A stretch of 64,000 bases of DNA from an uncultured Bacteroidia bacterium (GCA_902779785.1 CACZDC010000007.1:1-64000); one strand, 5' to 3'. Positions 35,829-44,766 are shown, numbered from the stretch's first letter. Translations and numbers: made by a program. Notes: a model not told the origin generated them from the letters alone.

Positions 35829-36353
35829 CTAACTACGGTTTTTTCTAAGTGACGACAACGCCAGCGTAATGTGGCGTTCAATAGTTTTTTCTGAAAGATG
35901 CAACTGAGCGGCTATTTCCTTGTTGCTGAGTCCCTGCTGACGGCTCATCAAAAACACAGTCCGCCGCTGGGGAGGAAGATGATCCACTGCACCCTGAATC
36001 CGGCGGATGGATTCTCTGGCTGCAACACGCTGCTCTCCGTCCTCGTTCGAAGACAATCCTTCCGCCAACTCTGTCGAAAGTGACTCTGCAAATTTCCTGT
36101 CCCGAATAAAGTTGATTGTGGCACGCTTGACCAAAACGTACAGATAGTTGCCTATGGAAAGATCGCTGTCAAGTCGTTCTTTGTTCAGCCAGACCTTTAT
36201 AAAAGATTCCTGAACCAAGTCCTTAGCCGCCTCACGGTCGTTAATGATTTCATCAACGAAATTCACGTAACGGGCATAATACCGCTCGAAAAGGGATTCG
36301 TAGCAACGATAATCCCCTTTCTTCAAGCCCAGTATGAGGTCTTTATCTGACAT
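35829..36353 (-). CDS. ECF-type RNA polymerase sigma factor
   Basis: This 174-residue sigma-70 family factor with regions 2 and 4 only. Region 2 includes YFERYYARYVNF-like and DREAAKDLVQESFIKVW; region 4 includes LPPQRRTVFLMSRQQGLSNKEIAAQLHLSEKTIERHI in pieces, an HTH. With FecR and an STN-bearing SusC it makes the trans-envelope relay that, in gut Bacteroides, most often controls host-glycan loci. It is the first gene of PUL1 and has a -7 element only 8 nt upstream of its start. Confidence 0.93.
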   Translation of the reverse strand: MSDKDLILGLKKGDYRCYESLFERYYARYVNFVDEIINDREAAKDLVQESFIKVWLNKERLDSDLSIGNYLYVLVKRATINFIRDRKFAESLSTELAEGLSSNEDGEQRVAARESIRRIQGAVDHLPPQRRTVFLMSRQQGLSNKEIAAQLHLSEKTIERHITLALSSLRKNRS

Positions 36354-36361
36354 TCAGCATG

Positions 36362-36369
36362 CAAATATA
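36362..36369 (-). promoter_or_regulatory. -7 element of the ECF sigma gene
   Basis: The minus strand reads AAGTATATTTG then CATGCTGA and the start codon. The 11 bases AAGTATATTTG also precede the WYL gene. No TTTG -33 element is seen; the 74-bp repeat copy 2 ends 16 bp upstream. Confidence 0.5.
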
Positions 36370-36385
36370 CTTATAATAGCTGAAT

Positions 36386-36459
36386 CCGTGCCCATATTGG
36401 CGGGTTTTTGGGCACCGAGGGTCGGACGGCCGCGGGCCGAATGGTGGAGCCGAGGGGCA
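36386..36459 (+). repeat. 74-bp interspersed repeat, copy 2
   Basis: It is the partner of copy 1 at 15387-15460, in the same orientation and of equal length, with 8 mismatches. GTGCCC/GGGCAC arms and the GGACGGCCGCGGGC block are conserved. It lies between the uxuA 3' end and the sigma-factor promoter. Confidence 0.8.
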
Positions 36460-36485
36460 GTGGACGCCGAGAGGGCGTAGCCGCT

Positions 36486-37643
36486 TCATAGGGTCTTCGC
36501 GATGGCGTGCTCAATGCCGCGGAGTTCGGCGAGGGAACGGAGGCGGCCGTAGCAGGAGTAGCCGGGGTTGGATTTTTTCTGGAGGTCATCGCACATCTGG
36601 TGTCCGTGGTCGGGACGCAGATAGATGCGGAATTTCCGCCTCTGCTCAACTTCCAGCACCGCTTTCATCATTTCATATACGGGGACATCTCCCTCCAGAA
36701 GATTGGCTTCGTAGAAGTTGCCATCCTCGTCGCGCTTTGTACTGCGAAGATGGACAAAGTCCACGCGGTCGCCGAATTCCCTCATCATTGCGGGAAGGTC
36801 GTTGTCCGCCCTCACGCCAAAGGAGCCGGTGCAAAGGTTAAGGCCGTTGGAGGGGTTCGGCACGGCGGCCACCAGCTTCCTGAAGTCTTCGGCGGTGGAA
36901 AGAATTCTAGGAAGCCCCAGGATGGGATAAGGCGGGTCGTCGGGGTGGATAACCATACGGGAGCCGACCTCATCACAGACCGGACAGACCTGCTGCAGGA
37001 AGAAGATAAGATTGGCGCGAAGCTGCTCAGCATCAATGCCTTTGTAGCGATCGAGCGCCTGCTGGAAATTCTCCAGAGTAAAACTTTCTTCGCTGCCCGG
37101 AAGACCCGCTATCATATTTCTGGTGACAAGGACTATTTCCTCCTCGGACATCGAGGCATAGCGCTTTTCACCTCGTTCTATCTCCTCGGGACTGTATTCG
37201 TCTCTTGCGCCTGGGCGCTTAAGGATGCAGAGGTCGAAGGCCAGGAAGGCATCCTTCTCGAAGCGGAGGGCGCGGCTGCCGTCGGGCATCTCATAGAAGA
37301 GGTCGGTGCGGGTCCAGTCAAGCACAGGCATAAAATTGTAGGTAATGACGTGGATGTCGCACGCGGCGAGGTTGCGGATTGTCTGCTTGTAGTTTTCGAT
37401 ATATTCCAGGTACTTGCCTTCGCGGGTCTTGATGTGCTCGTGGACCGGGACAGACTCCACTACGCTCCAGACGAGGCCTTCTGCGGCGCACTGAGCTTTG
37501 CGCTTCTCAATTTCCTCAATAGTCCAAACCTCACCGTTGGGGATGTGATGAAGGGCGGTGACTATGTCGGTGACTCCGGCCTGGCGGATATACTTCAGAG
37601 GGACGGGGTCCTGCGGACCATACCATCTCCAGCTTTGTTTCAT
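36486..37643 (-). CDS. uxuA: Mannonate dehydratase
   Basis: This 385-residue TIM-barrel enzyme dehydrates D-mannonate to 2-keto-3-deoxygluconate (KDG) in the hexuronate pathway. It opens [16 protein letters not shown] as in E. coli UxuA and holds the metal-site segments [36 protein letters not shown] and [13 protein letters not shown] 37643 aligns with that start; ATG 37652 would add three residues. It lies 12 nt downstream of the SDR gene and feeds KDG to KdgK and Eda encoded at 42.0-43.7 kb. Confidence 0.95.
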   Translation of the reverse strand: MKQSWRWYGPQDPVPLKYIRQAGVTDIVTALHHIPNGEVWTIEEIEKRKAQCAAEGLVWSVVESVPVHEHIKTREGKYLEYIENYKQTIRNLAACDIHVITYNFMPVLDWTRTDLFYEMPDGSRALRFEKDAFLAFDLCILKRPGARDEYSPEEIERGEKRYASMSEEEIVLVTRNMIAGLPGSEESFTLENFQQALDRYKGIDAEQLRANLIFFLQQVCPVCDEVGSRMVIHPDDPPYPILGLPRILSTAEDFRKLVAAVPNPSNGLNLCTGSFGVRADNDLPAMMREFGDRVDFVHLRSTKRDEDGNFYEANLLEGDVPVYEMMKAVLEVEQRRKFRIYLRPDHGHQMCDDLQKKSNPGYSCYGRLRSLAELRGIEHAIAKTL

Positions 37644-37655
37644 CAGGTACATAGG

Positions 37656-38474
37656 CTAAATCGTAAAAGCGTTGAAACCGCCGTCGACGGCGACGATTGT
37701 GCCGGTGACACCCTTGGAGGCATCCGAGGCAAGATAATGGAGGGCACCGACGAGTTCGTCGGGCTCCAGGAAGCGGCCGAAGGGGGTATGGGCAAGAATC
37801 TTGTGCGAACGCTCGGTAAGGGAACCGTCGGGATTGGTCAGAAGCGAACGGTTCTGATTGGTCAAAAGGAAGCCCGGGGCGATGGCGTTGACACGGAGGC
37901 CTTCGCCGAACTTGGTAGCCAGTTCACCGGCGAGCCACTGAGTCCAGCTGGCCATCCCAGACTTTGCGACGCCATAGCCGGCAACCCTGGTAAGGGGGCG
38001 GAATGACGACATCGAGCAGAAGTTGATGATAGAGCCCTTCTTCTTCGCCACCATGCTCTTGGCGAAGACCTTGGTCGGAATGATGGTTCCGAAAACATTC
38101 AGTTCGACCACGCGTTTGGTTGCGTCGATATCCAGGTCGAAAATCGTCTGGTCCGGCGCCACATTGGCCGGGCCCATATTGCCTCCGGCGGCATTCAGGA
38201 GGATGTCGATGCCTCCCCAGGCCTTCTCGATTGCCTGGCGGTTCTCCTCCAGGACCGCCTCATCCAGCACGTTGGTCGGAAGGAAGATGGCCTCTCCCCC
38301 GGCGGCCTTGATATCAGAGACAATAGCGTTCCCCTTTTCGGCGGTACGCTCCAGATCGAGCAGTACGACCTTGGCGCCCTGAGAAGCAAAATACTTAACG
38401 ATGGTCTCCCCCAGCACCCCGCAGGCACCGGTCATCACGACCACTTTTCCTTTTAAGTCAAATAAGTTTTCCAT
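37656..38474 (-). CDS. SDR-family D-mannonate oxidoreductase (UxuB-type role)
   Basis: This 272-residue Rossmann enzyme has the cofactor loop TGACGVLGE and active-site segment SMSSFRPLTRVAGYGVAKSG (Ser, Tyr, Lys). Placed directly before uxuA, it most likely interconverts D-fructuronate and D-mannonate, replacing the longer polyol-type UxuB. The start at 38474 aligns with MENLFDLKGKVVV; upstream codons fall in the promoter region. It is transcribed divergently from a LacI-type regulator. Confidence 0.85.
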   Translation of the reverse strand: MENLFDLKGKVVVMTGACGVLGETIVKYFASQGAKVVLLDLERTAEKGNAIVSDIKAAGGEAIFLPTNVLDEAVLEENRQAIEKAWGGIDILLNAAGGNMGPANVAPDQTIFDLDIDATKRVVELNVFGTIIPTKVFAKSMVAKKKGSIINFCSMSSFRPLTRVAGYGVAKSGMASWTQWLAGELATKFGEGLRVNAIAPGFLLTNQNRSLLTNPDGSLTERSHKILAHTPFGRFLEPDELVGALHYLASDASKGVTGTIVAVDGGFNAFTI

Positions 38475-38502
38475 ATTGTCAACTGCTTGTTGTGCACGAA
38501 CA

Positions 38503-38534
38503 CAAAAATATGCATTATCCAGGAAAAACACAAG
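38503..38534 (-). promoter_or_regulatory. Promoter of the uxu operon
   Basis: On the minus strand CTTG (38534-38531) and TATTTTTG (38510-38503) are 20 nt apart. Between it and the start codon lies GTGCAC flanked by imperfect inverted bases (about 38491-38505), a possible operator for the divergent regulator. Confidence 0.65.
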
Positions 38535-38568
38535 GAAATCAGCAAAATTATTACGAACTTTGTACTCA

Positions 38569-39624
38569 ATGGCAAAACAGGTAAAAATAAAGGAAATCGC
38601 AGCGATGGCCGGAGTGTCGGCCGGAACCGTGGACAGGATTCTTCACGGACGCGGCAATGTGTCCGAGGCTAAACGGCAGGCTGTGGAGGCAGTGCTGGGA
38701 AAAGTCGGATACAAGTTCAATATCCACACCTCGGCCGTGTCGCTAAAACGCGGATACCATTTCGTAGTGACAACCCCGGAAGCCGGAGAAGGAGAATACT
38801 GGTCTTCGGTAATAGCGGGCATTCGCGAAGCTCTGGAAGAATACTCCGACATTCAGATTCAGCTGGATTATCTTTTTTATGACCAGTTTGACGAGAGCTC
38901 CTGCCGGAGCGTATTCGACAGCATTCCCCAGCTGGAAGCGGACGGAGTCATTCTAGGCCCGACCTTCCGAAGAGAGACTCTCTCGCTATGCGAAGCTCTT
39001 GACGGGAAAGGTATCCCCTACGTATTTGTAGATGCAAACATAGAAGGTGCAAATCCTGTCGCCAGTTACAGTGTAGACCAGGAAGCCTGCGGTGCTTTCC
39101 TCGGCAGGATGCTCCTGGCCGGGCTTCACGAGGGGAAAAAGATACTCCTGTTCCGCAGCGAACGCCGGGGCGACGAGCGATCCAGCAATACTCTCGCTCG
39201 AGAAAAGGGTCTGACAGATTTTCTAAAGGCAAACGGCCTGAGTGACAGGCTCATACGCTCTACCATTCCCCCGACGGACGATGCAGAAAACATAATCGTC
39301 GACACCTTTCGGGCCAATCCGCAAGTCCAGTACGCCATCGTACTAAACTCCCGTGGAAATATCATTGCCTCGGCCATTCAAAACGGCTTAAAAAGCGACA
39401 GCATACAACTGATCGGCTTTGATCTCACCAGGGATAACATAAAATGCCTGGAGGAAGGAACAATCACGGCACTCCTATGCCAACGGCCACAGCTCCAGGG
39501 TTTCAGCGCTCTCCGCCGCCTCATCAGCTGGCTCCTCTACCGCTCCAGAGAGGAGGACGAGCGCCACTTCCTGCCCATCGACCTTGTCGTAAAAGAAAAC
39601 CTCCCATATTACCGTGAAATGTAA
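38569..39624 (+). CDS. LacI-type transcriptional regulator
   Basis: This 351-residue protein has an N-terminal LacI HTH (VKIKEIAAMAGVSAGTVDRILHGRGNVSE) and a periplasmic-binding-protein-like domain with DGVILGPTFR, YVFVDANI and IQLIGFDLT. The TVDRIL hinge (rather than TVSRAL) marks the branch that senses small sugars or uronates. It is divergent from uxuBA and 166 nt upstream of the GH36 gene, either of which it may control. The predicted leader is only about 6 nt; the -7 candidate GAACTTTG (38555-38562) is imperfect. Confidence 0.88.
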   Translation: MAKQVKIKEIAAMAGVSAGTVDRILHGRGNVSEAKRQAVEAVLGKVGYKFNIHTSAVSLKRGYHFVVTTPEAGEGEYWSSVIAGIREALEEYSDIQIQLDYLFYDQFDESSCRSVFDSIPQLEADGVILGPTFRRETLSLCEALDGKGIPYVFVDANIEGANPVASYSVDQEACGAFLGRMLLAGLHEGKKILLFRSERRGDERSSNTLAREKGLTDFLKANGLSDRLIRSTIPPTDDAENIIVDTFRANPQVQYAIVLNSRGNIIASAIQNGLKSDSIQLIGFDLTRDNIKCLEEGTITALLCQRPQLQGFSALRRLISWLLYRSREEDERHFLPIDLVVKENLPYYREM

Positions 39625-39694
39625 ACGCCTGATTTGAAATTGCTTACATAAAATAACCTATGTTATATTACATAGATTGTTTTGTCTAAGAAGC

Positions 39695-39713
39695 TGTAAC
39701 ACAAACAGTTACA
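39695..39713. promoter_or_regulatory. Candidate operator, TGTAAC-N7-GTTACA
   Basis: TGTAAC (39695-39700) and GTTACA (39708-39713) form a 19-bp inverted repeat ending 20 bp before the -33 element of the GH36 promoter. A second inverted repeat, CTATGT-N6-ACATAG, lies at 39658-39675. Size and symmetry suit a dimeric repressor such as the LacI-type protein encoded just upstream. Confidence 0.5.
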
Positions 39714-39733
39714 TTTCTCGGCCAGGATCTAGT

Positions 39734-39764
39734 TTTGACGCATAGCAATTATTTCGTATTTTTG
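39734..39764 (+). promoter_or_regulatory. Promoter of the GH36 gene
   Basis: TTTG (39734-39737) and TATTTTTG (39757-39764) are exactly 19 nt apart, a perfect match. The start codon follows 26 nt later. Confidence 0.8.
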
Positions 39765-39790
39765 CGAATGATAACACATAAAACCATTAT

Positions 39791-42022
39791 ATGAAGAGAA
39801 TCCTCCTGCTGCTTGCTGCAATGCTTCTTGCCGTGACAGCCGCCGATGCAAGGAAAGCCCCCAAGAAAAAGGCTTATGTCCACGAAACCGTAGCCATTCC
39901 CGAGGTACAGCCACGGGTCATAGCGATTGAAACCGACAACACCGCCCTGATACTGCAGGTGGACCGCAAGGGTGTGGTCCGCACTCGCCACTACGGGGCG
40001 AAACTCGGAAGGAGCGAGGATTTTCTCAATTTCAACGACAAGGCATTCAAGGATATTGATCCGGGATCTCTTGCCTACCCCTCTTCAGGCGGACGATACA
40101 CCGGCAGCAGTGCCCTTTCAGTCCTCTATCCCGACGGAACACGCAACACGGAGATCTATTATCTCTCCCACGAAGTGGCCGGCAACAAGACCACTATACA
40201 TTTAAAGGATTATGTGACTGAGTTGAAGGTGGACCTGGTCTATGAGTCTTTCCCGAAAGAGGATGTAATTGTAATCCACAGCGAAATCGTCAACGGAGGA
40301 AAGAAGCCTGTCTCACTTACTGACTACGCATCTTCATCTATGACACTCAACGCCAGGAAATACTTCCTTACACATTTCCACGGCACCTGGGCTGAGGAGA
40401 TGCAGGTGGACCGCGAGGTCCTGGGCCACGGGATCAAGGTACTGGAAAGCCGACGCGGAGTGCAGACTTCCCAGTGCGGCAATCCGTCTTTCCTTCTGAG
40501 CCTTGACACCGCCGAGTGGAGCGAGACCAAAGGCGAAGTGGTGGCAGGAGCACTGGAGTGGAGCGGCAACTGGAAAATCAGTTTCGAAAGACCCGAGAGC
40601 GGGTATCTCCGCATCAATGCCGGAATCAACCCTTATGCTTCCGTATGGTCTCTGGCGGCCGGAGAGCGCTTCGTTACGCCGGGGATGGTATGGACCTGGT
40701 CGGATGAGGGGGCCGGAAAAGCCTCGAGAAACCTGCACCGCTGGGCCCGCAATTCCCAGCTCTATGCGGGGGCGCAGATAACTCCGACTCTGCTGAACAA
40801 CTGGGAGGGTACATATTTCAGCTTCAACACTAAAATGCTGCTGGACATTATCGACGACGCTGCGTCAATGGGACTGGAGATGTTCGTCCTGGACGACGGC
40901 TGGTTCGCCAAGGATTATCCGCGCAATGACGACAAGGCCGGACTCGGAGACTGGGAGTTGAACACGGACAAGCTTCCCGAAGGCATAGATTACATAGCCT
41001 CTCACGCCCATAACAAAGGCTTGAAATTCGGAATTTGGATCGAACCGGAGATGGTCAATCCGGAGTCAAATCTTGCCAAGGCTCACCCGGAATGGATAGT
41101 ACAGAGCCCGGGAAGGGAAATGGAACAGATCCGCAACCAGTGGATACTTGACCTGAGCAACCCCGAGGTCCAGGATTTCGTCTACGGCGTTTTCGACAGG
41201 ACGATGTCCCTGTCCGACAAGATTGACTACATCAAATGGGACTGCAACCGCTCAGTCACATCATTCGGCAGCACATACCTCGGCACTGAGCAGGACCGTT
41301 TCTTCATCGGCTACATCCAAGGCCTGTACAAGGTTTTGGACCGGGTCCGCGCCAAGTATCCCGACACCATCATCCAGTGCTGCTCCAGCGGCGGGGCGCG
41401 GGTTGACTATGGCCAGCTGAAGTACTTCAACGAGGTCTGGGCCAGCGACAATTCCGACGGAGACTCCCGCGTGCTGATCCAGTACGGGACCTCCCTGGTC
41501 TATCCGGCCTGCATTATGGGCTCGCACGTGTCCATAGTCCCGAACCATCAGACCGGCAACATCACTCCGCTGAAATTCCGCTTCGACCTGGCCTCGACCG
41601 GCCGTCTCGGTATGGAACTTCAGCCCAAGGACCTGACGGCTCAAGAGCGCGTCCTCGCTGACCGCTGCATCAAGTCCTACAAGCAGTACAGGGACCTGGT
41701 TTTCAAAGGCGACCTTTACCGCCTGGCCTCTCCTTACGAGGGTGACGACTATGCGCTGATGTATGTCAGCGAAGACAAGTCCAGGGCTGTGGTGTTTGCA
41801 TTCTGCCTCAAATTCCGCAACCGCGACAAGGCAGCTCCTGTATATAAATTGCAGGGCCTGGATACCTCCAGGTCCTACAAAGTCACGGAGCTAAATGTCG
41901 ACAAATCCTGCTGGTGGGGCAGCGGCAAGAGCTTCGGCGGCGATTTCCTCTCCTCTGGCGGCTTCAATCCCAAGCTCAGCAAGCCCCACGATTCAGCCGT
42001 CTTCCTTCTGGAAACGGAATAG
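39791..42022 (+). CDS. GH36 alpha-galactosidase, exported
   Basis: This 743-residue enzyme hydrolyses alpha-linked galactose with retention. It has an N-terminal beta-sandwich, a central TIM barrel and a C-terminal beta-domain. The nucleophile is D484 (YIKWDCNRS) and the acid/base is D553 (WASDNSDG); the LDDGWF and GIWIEPEMVNP motifs are also present. A signal peptide (KRILLLLAAMLLAVTAADA) sends it to the periplasm. It is a single-gene unit whose stop lies 2 nt from the convergent eda stop. Its tie to the surrounding uronate genes is unclear. Confidence 0.95.
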   Translation: MKRILLLLAAMLLAVTAADARKAPKKKAYVHETVAIPEVQPRVIAIETDNTALILQVDRKGVVRTRHYGAKLGRSEDFLNFNDKAFKDIDPGSLAYPSSGGRYTGSSALSVLYPDGTRNTEIYYLSHEVAGNKTTIHLKDYVTELKVDLVYESFPKEDVIVIHSEIVNGGKKPVSLTDYASSSMTLNARKYFLTHFHGTWAEEMQVDREVLGHGIKVLESRRGVQTSQCGNPSFLLSLDTAEWSETKGEVVAGALEWSGNWKISFERPESGYLRINAGINPYASVWSLAAGERFVTPGMVWTWSDEGAGKASRNLHRWARNSQLYAGAQITPTLLNNWEGTYFSFNTKMLLDIIDDAASMGLEMFVLDDGWFAKDYPRNDDKAGLGDWELNTDKLPEGIDYIASHAHNKGLKFGIWIEPEMVNPESNLAKAHPEWIVQSPGREMEQIRNQWILDLSNPEVQDFVYGVFDRTMSLSDKIDYIKWDCNRSVTSFGSTYLGTEQDRFFIGYIQGLYKVLDRVRAKYPDTIIQCCSSGGARVDYGQLKYFNEVWASDNSDGDSRVLIQYGTSLVYPACIMGSHVSIVPNHQTGNITPLKFRFDLASTGRLGMELQPKDLTAQERVLADRCIKSYKQYRDLVFKGDLYRLASPYEGDDYALMYVSEDKSRAVVFAFCLKFRNRDKAAPVYKLQGLDTSRSYKVTELNVDKSCWWGSGKSFGGDFLSSGGFNPKLSKPHDSAVFLLETE

Positions 42023-42024
42023 GC

Positions 42025-42690
42025 CTACTTTGCGCCGAACCAGGCGAGGGACTTGGCACAGAGTTCGGAAACGGCCTTCCAGTCCCCTGCCTTGATGACT
42101 TCCTTCGGGAAGAGTTTCGAGCCCATTCCGACTGCAGTCACTCCGCTCTTCGCCCAAGCCGTGAGATTCTCTTCTGTCGGTTCGACTGCGCCGGTGCACA
42201 TAATCATCGCCCAAGGCAGCGGGGCGAGGACATTCTTTACGAAGGCAGGGCCGCCAACGGTACCGGCGGGGAAAACCTTGACAAGGTCACAGCCCATTTC
42301 CTGGGCGTGGACAATCTCAGTGACCGTGCCGCAGCCGGGGCTGTAGGGCACTCCGCGGCGGTTGCAGAGTTTGATTACCTCGTCGACGGTGCAAGGCGAG
42401 ACGATGAAGTCGGCACCCATCTGGATGTACTGGGCGGCAGTCGCGGCATCGAGGATGGTCCCGGCGCCGAGGGCCATTTCAGGGCATTCGCTGCGGACAA
42501 AGGCGATCAACTCCTCGAAGACTTTGTGGGCGCCGTCGCCGCGGTTGGTGAATTCGAAGGCGCGGATTCCGCCGTCATAGCAGGCCTTGACGACCTTCTT
42601 GGTCAGTTCGACATCTGCGTTGTAGAACACCGGCACGATACCGGTGGAACGGATGATACTGATAGTATCTATTTTCTTGAATTTTGACAT
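42025..42690 (-). CDS. eda: KDPG aldolase
   Basis: This 221-residue class I aldolase cleaves 2-keto-3-deoxy-6-phosphogluconate to pyruvate and glyceraldehyde-3-phosphate. The Schiff-base lysine is K138 (DLVKVFPAG) and the proton-relay glutamate is E46 (AFEFTNRGDG). It is the last gene of the lacI-kdgK-eda operon, 11 nt after kdgK, and is the terminal step for both uronate routes in this window. Confidence 0.94.
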   Translation of the reverse strand: MSKFKKIDTISIIRSTGIVPVFYNADVELTKKVVKACYDGGIRAFEFTNRGDGAHKVFEELIAFVRSECPEMALGAGTILDAATAAQYIQMGADFIVSPCTVDEVIKLCNRRGVPYSPGCGTVTEIVHAQEMGCDLVKVFPAGTVGGPAFVKNVLAPLPWAMIMCTGAVEPTEENLTAWAKSGVTAVGMGSKLFPKEVIKAGDWKAVSELCAKSLAWFGAK

Positions 42691-42701
42691 AAGCGTTGTT
42701 T

Positions 42702-43739
42702 TTATCTTGATACACGTCCCGAGCCGCCGCCCTTGACAAGGCCTTCGACCTCAGCGACGCTGACACGGTTATAGTCACCGATGATGGTGTGCTTCAGGCA
42801 GGAAGCCGCAGCCGCGAACTCGATTGCCTCCTGATCGGTCGGATAGGCAAGAAGTCCATAGAGCAGACCGCCCATAAAAGAGTCGCCGCCGCCGACGCGG
42901 TCGACGATATGGGTAATATCGTAACGTTTTGACTGCCAGAGAGTCTTGCCGTCATACAGGACACCGCCCCAGGTGTTGTGGTTGGCATTGATGGAGCCGC
43001 GCAGAGTGATGGCGACCTTCTTGCAGCGAGGGAATTTCTCCATAAGCTGCCGGCAGACGCTGACAAATGCGGCCTGGTCAATCTCACCGCCCGTCTTCTC
43101 CGCGTCGAAGCCCTCGGGCTTGATGCCGAATTCCTTCTCTGCATCCTCCTCATTGCCAAGAATCAGGTCACAGCCGGCGACAAGCTCCGGCATAACCTCG
43201 GAGGCTGACTTGCCGTATTTCCATAGTTTCTTGCGGTAATTGAGGTCGCAGCTGACCTTCACGCCCATCTCATTGGCAATCTTGATAGCTTCAAGGCAGG
43301 CGTCGGCTGCACCCTGGCTGAGGGCGGGAGTGATTCCGGTCCAATGGAACCAGTCAGCCCCCTCAAGTACCTTGCGCCAGTCGACCATACCGGGCTGGAT
43401 TTCAGAAATGGCAGAATGTGCACGGTCATACACGACCTTGGAGCCACGGGCCACGGCACCTGTCTCAAGATAGTAGATTCCAACGCGGTCGCCGCCGAAA
43501 ACGATTCCGTCCAGGCCCACGCCGAAACCACGGAGCTCGGAAAGGCACATTTCAGAAATGTCATTTTTCGGAAGGCGGGTGACAAACTGAGTCTCGACAC
43601 CATAATTGGCAAGTGAAACGGCCACGTTGGCCTCGCCTCCGCCGAAAGTGGCGTCAAACTGATGAGCCTGGCTGAAACGAAGGTAGCCGGGTGTAGAAAG
43701 GCGAAGCATAACTTCGCCGAAAGTAACAACTTTAGACAT
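42702..43739 (-). CDS. kdgK: 2-keto-3-deoxygluconate kinase
   Basis: This 345-residue PfkB-family kinase phosphorylates KDG to KDPG. It has FGGGEANVAVSLANYG near the N-terminus for substrate binding and GGGDSFMGGLLYGLL with the catalytic Asp. The start overlaps the regulator stop by 8 nt. Its position between a LacI regulator and eda, across from an alginate-type PUL, fits use of KDG from that PUL. Confidence 0.92.
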   Translation of the reverse strand: MSKVVTFGEVMLRLSTPGYLRFSQAHQFDATFGGGEANVAVSLANYGVETQFVTRLPKNDISEMCLSELRGFGVGLDGIVFGGDRVGIYYLETGAVARGSKVVYDRAHSAISEIQPGMVDWRKVLEGADWFHWTGITPALSQGAADACLEAIKIANEMGVKVSCDLNYRKKLWKYGKSASEVMPELVAGCDLILGNEEDAEKEFGIKPEGFDAEKTGGEIDQAAFVSVCRQLMEKFPRCKKVAITLRGSINANHNTWGGVLYDGKTLWQSKRYDITHIVDRVGGGDSFMGGLLYGLLAYPTDQEAIEFAAAASCLKHTIIGDYNRVSVAEVEGLVKGGGSGRVSR

Positions 43740-44721
43740 ATGATAAACGATTTGATGATTCTCTTATCTTAAGTTCCATAGGTACGACCGTCGTCTCGAC
43801 GCTGCCGCTGACAAAGGCCAGGGCGGCCTGACGGCCGATTTCGAAAGGATTGAGGGCTAGGGAAGACATAGAGGGAGTCATAAGGGAGGTGAAACTCTCG
43901 TTGGCCGTACCCACTATCCCGAAATCCTTCGGTATTGACACTCCCCTTCCGGAAAGAGCCTGGATGGCGCCCAGGGCACAGAAATCTCCGGCGCAGTAAA
44001 GGGCGTCGCAGCCCGCCTCGAGTGCCTTGAGGGCTGCTGCAAAGCCGGTCTCGCGTACAATGGTGTCATAAAACACCAAACCTTCATCCGGGACCATTCC
44101 CGCCTGAGAGAGAGCCGCTTTCCATCCTTCCAGCCGTTCGACATAAGCCTCGGAACTCATATAACCGGCCAGTGTCCCGATACGGCGGTAGCCTTGCGAG
44201 ATGAGATGGGCGGTCGCGGCGGAGGCGCCCTCCAGATTGTTGCTGACCACCTTGGCTCCCGGGAGATCGCTGAACACACGGTCGAACTGAACCAGAGGCA
44301 GTTCCTCTCCGAGTATGTCCATTACGTGGGTTCCATCCGAAGAGGCGATGGCATGGGAAAGAAGCACCCCGGCGACACGGTTGTTGCGGAGAGTGCGGAG
44401 CGCCTTCACCTCCTTGTCGAAATCCTCGTGGGTCTGGCAGATAAGGACGCTGTAGCCCGCCTCATTCAGAATGGACTCGGCTCCGCCGATTACGTTGGAA
44501 AAGAATTCCCGGTGGATGCGGGGCACGATTATACCGACAATGTCGGAGCGGCCCTTGCGCAGATTGGAAGCGATGATATTGCGCTCATAACCCATCTGTT
44601 CAGCCTTCTTAAGCACGGCACTGCGGGTTTCCTCCTTTACTCGCGGACTGCCCGAAAGAGCCCGTGACACAGTGGAGGGAGTTATGCCGAGCGCCTCGGC
44701 TATCTGAGTGATGGTTACCAT
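43732..44721 (-). CDS. LacI-family regulator of the KDG/alginate region
   Basis: This 329-residue protein opens MVTITQIAEALGITPSTVSRALSGSPRV, a textbook LacI HTH, followed by a ligand-binding domain (IVGIIVPRIHREFFSNVIGG, IGTLAGYMSS, FGIVGTANESFTSLM). The start at 44721 is set by that HTH. It is divergent from susC of PUL2 and first in an operon with kdgK and eda, so KDG or a related keto-sugar is a likely effector. A perfect palindrome in its own promoter suggests autoregulation. Confidence 0.92.
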   Translation of the reverse strand: MVTITQIAEALGITPSTVSRALSGSPRVKEETRSAVLKKAEQMGYERNIIASNLRKGRSDIVGIIVPRIHREFFSNVIGGAESILNEAGYSVLICQTHEDFDKEVKALRTLRNNRVAGVLLSHAIASSDGTHVMDILGEELPLVQFDRVFSDLPGAKVVSNNLEGASAATAHLISQGYRRIGTLAGYMSSEAYVERLEGWKAALSQAGMVPDEGLVFYDTIVRETGFAAALKALEAGCDALYCAGDFCALGAIQALSGRGVSIPKDFGIVGTANESFTSLMTPSMSSLALNPFEIGRQAALAFVSGSVETTVVPMELKIRESSNRLSYV

Positions 44722-44729
44722 TTCCGCCG

Positions 44730-44761
44730 CAAAGATACAAACGTTTGCACAAATCTGCAAA
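44730..44761 (-). promoter_or_regulatory. Promoter of lacI-kdgK-eda
   Basis: On the minus strand TTTG (44761-44758) and TATCTTTG (44737-44730) are 20 nt apart. The 5' ends of this promoter and the divergent susC promoter are separated by only 5 bp. Confidence 0.75.
44738..44747. promoter_or_regulatory. Candidate LacI operator CAAACGTTTG
   Basis: A perfect 10-bp palindrome with the central CG typical of LacI/CcpA-type operators. It lies between the -33 and -7 boxes of the regulator's own promoter, where binding would block polymerase. Confidence 0.6.
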
Positions 44762-44766
44762 AATAT

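Noticed and set aside
36507..38006. A 499-codon plus-strand frame opposite uxuA and its SDR
   Set aside because: It is antisense to clear enzymes with intact active sites and has no promoter or recognisable domain.
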